Assembly: GCA_036186865.1 (NCBI GenBank)
Contig: AP025067.1
Location: 14,381,177-14,445,176, forward strand
Reading direction: 5' to 3'
DNA: 64,000 nucleotides
DNA from: Eustoma russellianum
Lineage: Eukaryota; Streptophyta; Magnoliopsida; Gentianales; Gentianaceae
Shown here: piece after piece, positions 46,081-55,300 of the stretch
How positions within the stretch are numbered: position 1 is the stretch's first letter
Layout: every line of letters begins with the position of its first letter
Made by a program: the position numbers and the translations under genes
The notes under the pieces: model-generated
The model's input: only the letters and a program-made list of their open reading frames with translations
The model's database searches: none
Told to the model about the DNA's origin: nothing

Positions 46081-48661
46081 TGACAGACCGTAACACCTAC
46101 AATAAACACCACTAGAAGGGTGTGAATAGTGGCTAGCAGAAATTACACTAATACCCTTAGATTAAAAACTCCCCTCAAAACAGAATCTGAGAGGTACTCA
46201 TATTCAGTATCTGTTTTTGAAAAATTCACAAATCACTGTACACAACTCCAAAAATTATGAAACTTTCCTGAAATCAATTTCAATGTCTTGAATATATTCT
46301 AGCAAACAATGAGCTAAAAATAAAATCGTTTGGCCCTTCAAACAAATAAAAGGATTCATATGGTCAATCTGAACAGTATTAGACAGAATGTTGTTGAACT
46401 TTGAAAACTTATCTCTTTAATTACTCAACCAAAAATGTTGATCTTTATGTGAAAATACTCCTTAGGATGTCTAGTTTAAGTTTCCAAAAGGTCTTGACCT
46501 GAAAATATGATTAATAAAATCAGAATGCGCGTTTCTCAAAAACTAGTCAGGTTGCAGCCAGAATGGAGTAGTTATTTTTCAAAGACTAAAAGGCTAACTT
46601 TCCTTTGCTCAAATCTAGTGATTCTTGTTGCAAATGAAAGCTAACAATCAGAAGTATAAATCCACCAAAAATCACAAATTTTGAAAATATTTTGCTATTT
46701 TTTCAAGACGTATGAAGTTGGATGAAAACTGTAGTGAAGAACCGGCAGAATGCAGAATAGTAGAAGCAAGATAAGAACATCGAGAATTTATCCTGGTTCA
46801 GTCAATGTGACTTACTCGAGTCGGGAGGAACATCTTTCCTTGGATTTCACTATGAATCAAACACCAATACAACAAGAACCAAGCTTGATCATTGGGTTAC
46901 ACATCAACCCTATTAAAGAATTGTATAATCACCTCTATGCAACTTTGGTTGCAACACCTCAAGCACCTATTGATTTAGCCTTATAGAATTGGCTAATCAA
47001 TCTTACAAAATCTGAAACAATAGGTGTATAATGTAGCTATAGAACAACTATCAATGGAACGGCTTAGCTACACAAAATATGAATCAAGAAATAAGAGAAG
47101 AGAATAACAAGACTATGAACTTCAACTTTTGCTTTCAAGTGCTGTGTCTTCTCTTCTTCATCTTGCCTCCTATTTATAGTGTGAAATGAGCTTGAAGGTA
47201 AGAATGCTAACATGTCTTGGTCTTCATCATCAAAGCTTAAGTGTCTTCACATCATTGGTTGGCCACCTAAACACCTTGTACACTTGGCAACTTCAAAAAG
47301 GATGATTGGTCCACATTTGCTTCCATATTGGCCGATTTTATCACCTCAAAATGACATGGAAATTGTAAAGATAATACCCAAAGATAAGATGGTATATTCC
47401 TCCAATAAACCCTCAACTTCTTGGCACAAGAATAAGACATGTGAGGCTGCATTTTTGAACAAGAAATCATCTCCCAACAGCCTTGACTAGCCGTTGCCAC
47501 CATTTGAAATTTTCAAGTTGGCAAAAGCTGTATTTGGTTGGTCCACTTGTACACAAGTCATAAAATGATTAAAACACCTTTGACACATGTGTATACACGT
47601 TTTTTTGATCTGAATATACATGTACAAAACTTCATATTTTATGGAGAGAAAACAATAGATATAAGTTGACAAGACTATGTCAACCAATAATTCAAAATTC
47701 TCACATTTTTCTCCTTGTAAGTTGTGGTGAATTTTGTACCAATAACACCCTCAAATTCTCTGCAAAAATGTAGATGAGAGGCGCCAATAATATAATCATA
47801 AAAGTCTTCAAGAAGAAAAATAGAATGTGACATCAAAACCCGTCACATATCCCGCTACTTTTGATAATATCACCAAATAGAAAATAGAATAGATTACCAT
47901 AATACAATCTTCAAGAAAACCATGAATGAGCTCCATAATAAAGATAGTATCCATCTCAAATGCTGTCCTTGAGTAAAATGACCAAAATGCCCTTGAGAGA
48001 TAAAATGACGAAAATACCACTGGTGATAGAAAACTCTGAAAATAACCCAGATAGTTAGAAATAAATATGAGAACACTTTCATAATGATGAATAAGATATA
48101 AATGTGTCCTTGAATCATTTTCTCCATGTCAAGTACCTACAAGAACTCAAAATACCACTTTTGCCCTTGTTGGTAAGTTATAGAAACTTCCAAGGCATAT
48201 TAGTCACAAGGCATAATTATATCCATAAAAAATAAGTAATAAACTCACAATAAACATATATGAAACATATGCAAATGAAACAATCATTTTATCACATTTT
48301 AGACAAATTTTTCAAGAAATCCTAGACATCGATCGATCGAAGTGCCCCTGCTTGAGAGATCGATGTCTCAGAGTAAAGTCCTGATTTTGTTCTATCCTAC
48401 ATCGATCTATTGATGTGAGGGATCGATGCATACATTGATCGATCGATGTGTCTCACATTTAGAAATCGATGTCTCACACTAAAGTTTTGGTTTTCCCCTG
48501 CCTCACATAGTCGATCGATCAAAGTGCATAAACCTGAAAGATCGTTGTCGTTTTTATTCACGTATTCAACTTTTTATCATTTATAACATCATGCGCAACA
48601 TTCTTAAGTATTCAACACTTAATTCATGACTTTGAAAATTATCCAAACATATTTCTCAACA
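46081..48661 (-). repeat. 5' LTR of the minus-strand copia, with an ATCGAT insert
   Basis: The ends match the LTR of the 22600 element. It is about 430 bases longer, partly because 48327-48550 contains several ATCGATCGAT motifs absent at the equivalent place in 22600-24752. The TATA box is probably CTATTTATAG near 47170 in plus-strand reading. Homologues of the 173-codon LTR frame are broken here. Confidence 0.85.
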
Positions 48662-49032
48662 GTGCACACTTGATGAATTTCACCTATATAAGCGTGGAGG
48701 TGATGCCGCTTCCTATGAGAGTTTGGAACAACTCATTAGAGCGCCTATAAAAACCTGGGACTAGGTGCATGGCCGATATCACACTACACCGCGAACTTGC
48801 TTGAAGCTAATCAATGACATGTCGGTTGTAAGTTTATATAAACAATAAAGAGCTAACATTCAAGACGTCAATGTCATCTTATTTCTGTTTATATACTTCT
48901 TTTTGTAATAAATGGTAATTCAAGATGCGAGTCATTGTCCATTATGTGTCATTGTCTTCGTTTTAATAGTAGAGAACTTGGTTTATTAGTGTTCGGAAAT
49001 GTTTGTATATAAGTTTGGATCATGTGAGGGAT
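48662..49032 (+). other. 3' internal region of the decayed copia
   Basis: This is non-coding sequence between the nested element and the right LTR. It ends CATGTGAGGGAT, a weak polypurine tract directly before TGTTGG. Confidence 0.6.
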
Positions 49033-49918
49033 TGTTGGAAAAGTACATTTAAAGTACTTTAAAACTTGCTCCAAACTTATATAAAAGCAGGTAAGATGTT
49101 TCTTGGGAGATTAAAAGATTATTAGAACACTTTGAGCTTGCAGGAAATCACTTTGTTCGATTCAAGTGCTAGTTGGATCGAACCAAGTGAACACTTTGAA
49201 CTTGAATGCTCTATTGGACATCGATCGATCGATGTGGTATGGATGCAAATACACTGTCCAACATAGATCGATCACATGGATCAATCAATACATCGATCGA
49301 TCGTTGTGGTCAGGGTGCAAAGTTGGAGTACACTGTCCAACATAGATCGATCACATGGATCGATCGATGTGACACCGATCGATACATCGATCGATCAAAG
49401 TTGGCAGGGTGCAAGGTTGGAGCTCACTGTCCAACATCGGTCGATCGATGTGCCAAAAGACATGACTCTTCACCTCAAGTTGCAACTTTTGATCCAAGAA
49501 TCATCTCTCATCATACATGAACGTTATGTAACTGACATGGAGGTTAAGTTTACTGCTGAAATGGGTTTTGAAAAAGAGTTACATAACTCAAGGATTATGA
49601 ATAGTAGGCCTTGCTATCTTAAATGATTAACCAATACTTTTGTAAAGTTTGAAAAATTTTGGCATTATTCTCTCCTCCTATACTCTCTTTTTTCGTTCTT
49701 CACTTTCAAACACTTCTATCGTGCAAGTTTATCTTCCTCTCATAGAGCGAACAAAAGGAAGAAGCCGTTATATCCTGAGAGGCTTGTGCCGTGAAGTTCA
49801 TCTCGCTCGTTGTGTAGGCATTTTAGCTTTAAGAACAACAACTAACGTGGTGTCTCGGCTTTTCTACTCTCTTTGTTGTTTTCGTTTGGTTACCATATCC
49901 ATCCATCGTTTTCGAACA
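49033..49918 (+). repeat. 3' LTR of the decayed copia
   Basis: It is the partner of 35322-36206, with the same ATCGAT cluster (49218-49452). It ends TTCGAACA. Confidence 0.88.
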
Positions 49919-50000
49919 GTTTCACCCTGACTCTTGTACAAATTGTTTTAACTAAAGCATCTCCTTGCTAGCTTCCATAACTACAATGTACTCTGTTTTA
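49919..50000 (-). pseudogene. Copia RNase H continuation (fragment of 34689-35321)
   Basis: The minus strand reads LSTIKTEYIVVMEASKEML then LKQFVQESG, matching LSTTEAEYIAATEACKEALWLK of copia RNase H. It then continues, across the inserted element, into HVEYCDSQVAID at 35321. A stop replaces the Trp of ALWLK. The element is not recognisable beyond about 50000; the segment 50001-50164 has no clear identity. Confidence 0.72.
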
Positions 50001-50615
50001 ATAGTGGATAGTGATACACACTTTTGAATGGGCTAAGGCGGTTTTGGTATAACCATATATTGATCTGGAATTTCCAACTACTTATTCCAGTTGTAATGGT
50101 GGAATAATTCATGGGGCTAGACCTTCCAGCCTTTGAATAAAAAGGTGATTGGTAGTTTATCAATTTCTCCATACTAAGCCTTGCCTAGCTTCTGTAATGT
50201 TCCAAATTCTGAAAACCAACGTGTATTCATCAGGAAGCTAACTTGTGTTGTGTTTGATTTCACCGATTCTGCCAAAAATGAAGGAAAAAGACAAAAAGAC
50301 AGACGCTGTTGGAAATTGTGGACTATGTCGTTTCCGGAAATGGGAAATTTTCTGAAAACGTCATGCAAGGAATCACAAAAATAAAATGGCGTCCCTGAAT
50401 TTGTTCTGGACCTTTGGTACCCAGCCTAGAGGAAACAAAGTCTTGGAAGGCTTTGATTTGGAAGAAGAGTCTCAAATGAACCCTGCTTGGCCTCATTTGT
50501 AGTTTGTGTATGAATTTCTGCTGACATTTGTTGCATTTGCAGATAGTGATGGTACGTTAGCCAAGAGGTAAATTGATGGATTTAGGTCGTCTATTCCATC
50601 ATTGTCTCATCATCT

Positions 50616-50798
50616 AGGGTATTCCTGCATTAGGCTCCTGAATTTTCGTAGGATCCAAAGAGAGACCGGATCATTTCGTGATCTCATGTACGCAGCCTTA
50701 CCCTACACTTTGTACAATAAGGTATTTCTACAGCTCGAACCCGTGATCTGAAGATTACAAAACAACAACCTTACAAGTAGCTCCAAGACCCACCTTCC
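50616..50798 (-). mobile_element. Au-type SINE in the PP2A pseudogene
   Basis: The minus strand carries a B box ACGGGTTCGAGC and the Au core TGTAGGGTAAGGCTGCGTAC. Target duplications ATTGTCTCATCATCT flank it at 50601-50615 and 50799-50813 (15 bp, perfect). It is inserted just after the IDGF segment of the pseudogene. Confidence 0.88.
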
Positions 50799-50946
50799 AT
50801 TGTCTCATCATCTGATTCTTTAATAAAAGAATGTCAAAGTGTCCACTATTTTTTATGAATAGTATGCGTGACACAATCTTAAAAAGAGAGGACAAAGAAT
50901 GAAACAAAAAAAAAAAATCTTTAACCCTACATTGACCAATCTTTTT

Positions 50947-51130
50947 TGGGATAGGATCCTCTCACCGCAATAGGATTGCGGTGACGCGTGACCGCGCGAC
51001 ACGTGGCAACAAGGGGGGTGGTGAGGCTAGATGCAGGTGACTCTCATCTAGCCTCACCACCCTCCCTTGCTGCCACGTGTCGCGTGGTCACAAAGGGGTG
51101 AGAAAAGTGAGGGTGGGGAGATTCTAACCA
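50947..51130. mobile_element. Foldback MITE, copy 1
   Basis: GGGATAGGATCCTCTCACC starts the element and GGTGGGGAGATTCTAACC closes it. The middle is a large inverted repeat: CGCGACACGTGGCA pairs with TGCCACGTGTCGCG, and GGTGGTGAGGCTAGATG pairs with CATCTAGCCTCACCACC. It contains CACGTG cores. A second copy lies at 58058-58256. The superfamily is not assigned. Confidence 0.8.
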
Positions 51131-51239
51131 CTTTTTTTGTACGGTTGTTGAACCCCTCTGATTCTGAAGATCCTAGAAAGAGTACTTGAAAACTGTCTTC
51201 ATCAGTGCATATGGAAAGTTCATGGTCTACTGTCTACGA

Positions 51240-51350
51240 AAACAGCTTCTTATACGAAGTGTAAAGTAAAGCTGTATATATCTGATCTCGAAACGATTCA
51301 TTTTCTCCTTGTATCCTGCGTAAACGCAGAAATCTAGTACACTGGGAATG
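51240..51350 (+). mobile_element. Au-type SINE, 5'-truncated and decayed
   Basis: CGAAGTGTAAAGTAAAGCTG and CTTGTATCCTGCGTAAACGC, ending TAGTACACTGGG, match the downstream half of the SINE at 21441. It abuts the last recognisable PP2A codons. No target duplication was found. Confidence 0.65.
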
Positions 51351-51570
51351 TCTTTTATATTTGAAACTGAGAAGCACAATGTAAATGGAACAATACTTTA
51401 AGGCCATATAGCTTTGTCACAACTGTGATACTATCCACGATTTTCACACAACCATGAGGGAACGTCCTTTATGTTCGAAACTCAAAAGCACAATGTTAAT
51501 GGAACAACACTTTTAAGGCCATATACCTTTGTCACAAGTGTGATACCATCCACTTTCACACAACCATGAC
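51347..51570. repeat. Tandem duplication of about 112 bases
   Basis: Two adjacent copies share AAGCACAATGT(A/T)AATGG, AAGGCCATATA and CATCCACTTTCACACAACC-like text: 51347-51460 and 51461-51570. Divergence is modest. No coding content is seen. Confidence 0.8.
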
Positions 51571-52340
51571 AATTTAAATAATCTCTACGCTCCACGTCAC
51601 TTGTACAGTTTTGTTAAAATCATAGTGAGCCCAAATATTATCTGTAGTCCACGTGTCCCTTACAAAGTTTCGTCAAACCCACATAAAACCTTGCTATATG
51701 GTTGTGACAAAACTGTAAATAATAAAAATCAAATTTCTCCAAATATTATGAAAAATTGTAGATGAACTTGTTAAACTTAAAATATTTTTGGCTTTTTCTC
51801 CATGTAAATGTCTACAAAATTCAGGTAAATTTGCTTGAGCAACCCTTTTCTTTCCGCCTTTTTTTTTAGTTTTTACATTGCCAATTACATACATAAATTC
51901 TCCTACTGCCTAGCCACCCTCATAATATGAGGATCTAGCTACCCAATGGACCAAAGACTTTTTAACAAAATGTAATATTCCATAGCTTTTTACTCATCAA
52001 CCAACAAGCATCAAAAGTTGAAACTCGGTAGAAGAAACCAAAAGCCAAAAAACTCACAGAGCTTCCTAAGTTTGGGGAGAAAAAATAACAACTAAGACAA
52101 GAAATGTACAATGTCAACTATTATGGCTGGCCCTATTGAATCTGATAACACAAAAGGGAGCTTCGGCATAGAGGTCCTCGCCTCCATTGTCTCTGCCAAT
52201 CTCAAATTCTCACTGAAATCTAATTGAAAATGTGGAATTGGCTCGAGAGTAAACACTGATGTTGGCCCAAGCTAGAAACTAAGTAATTTATTTTCGAGAT
52301 CTTAGAGTAAGAAAAACAAGGTAATAAATAGTTCAGTTGC
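51571..52340. other. Intergenic and 3' UTR of the ATP synthase gene
   Basis: The segment next to 52340 should contain the 3' UTR. AATAAA on the minus strand at 52287-52292 is a candidate polyadenylation signal about 50 bases after the stop. I recognise nothing else. Confidence 0.4.
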
Positions 52341-55300
52341 TTAGGCATTTTCTTTAGCAATCTTCTCTGCCTTGGCAAGGACCTCCTCAATACCACCAAC
52401 CATGTAAAAAGACTGTTCCGGAAGGTCATCATATTTGCCATCCAATACTCCCTAGGAAGTAAACACAGGTTACAAGGTGATACCAAAGCAACACGAAATC
52501 CAAAACGAAGAGCAGCATACATTAATGTATAACCCCCCCCCCCCCCCCCCCCCCTCCTTTTCTCTCTGTGTCTGCGGAATTCAGAAAGAGAAACAGATCT
52601 ACAAGGAAATACAAAGTAAGAACAAAAATAAGAACAGAAAGTACTGCCACCTTGTAATGTTAGTAATCCAACAACACTTGGGCAACATGGCACATACATT
52701 GGGCATAATGAATACTTTGCATTTCCAATGGAGTGAATGACACACTTTTCTTTGACTTTGGAATATGATGGAATAAAGCAAAATGACTCGCTAAATTGGT
52801 TGCACTTCTTATATTGTGAAGTAGCAGTTGATCGACACAGCTTAACGCAATTTTTATTATGGGTCATCGGGAAACAACCTCTGTGTTTCTAACATATGAG
52901 TATGGTTGCATACATCCGACTCCATACACTGCCGTAGACGGGAGCCTCTAAGGCAACGGGGTAATGTTGTTGTTGCATTGGGTATAATGAATCATGAGCT
53001 AAATACTTACAACCAAAAAAAAGAATCATGAACTAAACCACATTGCACCATAATGACACAAAGGAACATAGCATTGTATAACATATTAAAGAGAGAAACT
53101 TCAGGTGTGGATTGACATTTCAGTCTGGAGCATTTAGGTGCGGGGGTATGTGAGACCAAAATGGAGACAGGAGTCGGGAATTACAAGATATTCAAAGACA
53201 ACTTATTTTACGGGCTGGAATGAAGTACTTTATAACATCAACTCTATAAATAAAATGCTACCTCTACATCAAAAATCCAAATACACCGTGTCAAAAAAAA
53301 TTCCTCTAGATGAGATCATCAGAAATCTTAAAAAGAAATATTTTTGAGACTCAAGGCCTTGAAGTCAACTCTATAAATAAAATGCTACCTCCGCATCCAA
53401 AATACAAATATACCCATGGAACAAGTATTCACGGAAAGCGTGTCAAAAAATTCCTCTAGATGAGATCGTGGGAAATTTAAAAACAAATATTTTTGAGATT
53501 AAAAACCGTTGAGTCAAAAATATGACAGTTACCTGAAAGCTGTTAATGCTCTCTTTCAACTCAACATACTTGCCAGGGGCGCCAGTGAATACTTCAGCAA
53601 CATGGAAAGGCTGGCTTAAGAACCTCTGAATTTTACGAGCACGAGCTACCGTCAACTTATCATCTTCACTCAGCTCATCCATTCCAAGAATGGCAATAAT
53701 ATCTTGAAGATTTTTGTAGTTCTGCAGGACCTTTTGCACACCACGAGCTGTATTATAGTGATCCTCACCCAAGATGTGGGGAGAGAGCATTCGAGATGTA
53801 GAATCCAATGGGTCAACAGCAGGATAGATACCAAGCTCGGATATCTATAAGCAATCAAGATAAAAATCAAACAAAATTTAGGAGATATATGCTGTGCATG
53901 AATTAATCTTTGAAAAGGCTAGACACCTGTCGCGATAACACGGTAGTTGCGTCCAAGTGAGCAAAGGTAGTCGCAGGAGCAGGATCTGTCAAGTCATCTG
54001 CAGGCACATAAATAGCCTGGACAGAAGTAATGGAGCCTTTCTTGGTAGTAGTGATACGCTCTTGAAGCCCTCCAAGGTCAGTTGCCAAAGTTGGTTGATA
54101 ACCAACAGCAGATGGGATACGGCCAAGCAAAGCCGACACTTCAGAGTTGGCCTGTAAAATATTGAAAAATGAGGAACAGCATAAATGTCCAAAAAAACAC
54201 CAACATGAAAAAGCATGTACACACCCAACACGCAGCTACAGTAAAAGGGGTTAACAAAAGAAGGACAAAGGGTATACAGACCTGAGTGAATCGGAAAATA
54301 TTGTCAATGAAAATAACAAAAGAAGGACAAAGGGTATACAGACCTGAGTGAATCGGAAAATATTGTCAATGAAAAGAAGCACATCCTGCCCTTCAGCATC
54401 TCTAAAGTGTTCAGCCACAGTCAAACCAGTAAGACCCACACGAGCACGAGCACCTGGGGGCTCATTCATTTGACCGTACACAAGAGCACATTTGCTATCA
54501 CTCTGAAAATCATTATTGAACATCAATACTGAAGAAAAAAAGAAAATCATGTCACCAATGACCAAACAGAAACACGCGGTGGCGGGTTTGGTCACCTGTT
54601 TATCCCCAAGCTTGATAACACCACTCTCAATCATTTCTCTGTATAAATCATTCCCTTCTCGAGTACGTTCTCCTACACCAGCAAAGACTGAAAAACCACC
54701 TGGACAAAAGGAAGGATCAACATCATAAAGAAGGTCAAGTATGTGGAGAAGGTGACTTGTGATTCACAAATGTTTTAGAAGAAAAAAACTGACCATGAGC
54801 TTTAGCAACGTTGTTAATCAGTTCCATAATAAGCACAGTTTTACCCACCCCAGCACCACCAAAGAGTCCAATCTTTCCTCCTCTTTGGTATGGTGCGAGA
54901 AGATCAACCACCTGAAGACAGCAGAACATCACAATTCACCCCAGCCTTAGGAGAAATTGCGGATTTTCATATGGGGAATAGGACAACAAACATGTTATGC
55001 AAGCACCTTAATTCCAGTAACAAGAATTTGCTGTTCTGTAGCCTGCTCAACAAAGGCAGGAGCTTCACGATGGATAGGCAAATAGTGTTCAGTTTCTGCA
55101 GATATATAATAATTTGTTAGACAAGTTCCTGGTGAAGAGTCACATATATGCTTGATTATTACAGACAGAAAATTTACTAAGATCGCCTCTCTCGTCAATA
55201 GGCTCTCCAATCACATTCATGATACGACCAAGAGTGGCTCTTCCAACAGGGACCTGTCACCATGCATGGCATACACAATAAAACTAAGCAATGATAATAT

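Larger units (their letters stand above)
40258..48661 (-). mobile_element. Minus-strand copia, relative of 22600-32682, internally deleted
   Basis: A full 2.58-kb 5' LTR (46081-48661) with an adjacent tRNA-iMet site, pol remnants and a 0.55-kb piece of 3' LTR (40258-40803) lie on the minus strand. LTR ends TGACAG/CTCAACA and pol sequence match the 22600 element. Most of gag, RNase H, the polypurine tract and most of the 3' LTR are missing. No target duplication is convincing (GTAAA left, GTGCA right). A solo gypsy LTR is inserted at 41676-43584. Confidence 0.88.
35322..49918 (+). mobile_element. Decayed copia retrotransposon with ATCGATCGAT-bearing LTRs
   Basis: The LTRs 35322-36206 and 49033-49918 share TGTTGGAAAAGTAC ends and most of their length. 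The flanks GTTTA (35317-35321) and GTTTC (49919-49923) form a target duplication with one change. It is inserted in the copia fragment 34689-35321. The coding region 36231-40139 is riddled with stops and frameshifts. A second copia element (40258-48661) sits in its 3' internal part. The greater decay suggests it is older than the elements at 10650 and 22600. Confidence 0.88.
50165..51238 (+). pseudogene. PP2A regulatory subunit B' (B56) pseudogene fragment
   Basis: Plus-strand pieces match the plant B56 repeat protein in order. LPSFCNVPNSENQRVFIRKL and VVFDFTDSAKNEGKRQKDRR lie at 50170-50310. FWTFGTQPRGNKVLEGFDLE, then NPAWPHL, a stop and FVYEFLLTFVA lie at 50400-50540. LAKR, a stop and IDGF precede the SINE, and LLNPSDSEDPRK then EYLKTVFISAYGKFMVY lie at 51148-51232. 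B56 subunits target the PP2A phosphatase. Frameshifts near 50270, 50330 and 51180, several stops, a SINE and a MITE destroy it. Both ends of the protein are missing. I cannot tell whether it is a processed copy. Confidence 0.78.

Noticed and set aside
40258..48661. A target duplication for the minus-strand copia
   Set aside because: Flanks GTAAA and GTGCA match at only three of five positions, so I did not claim one.
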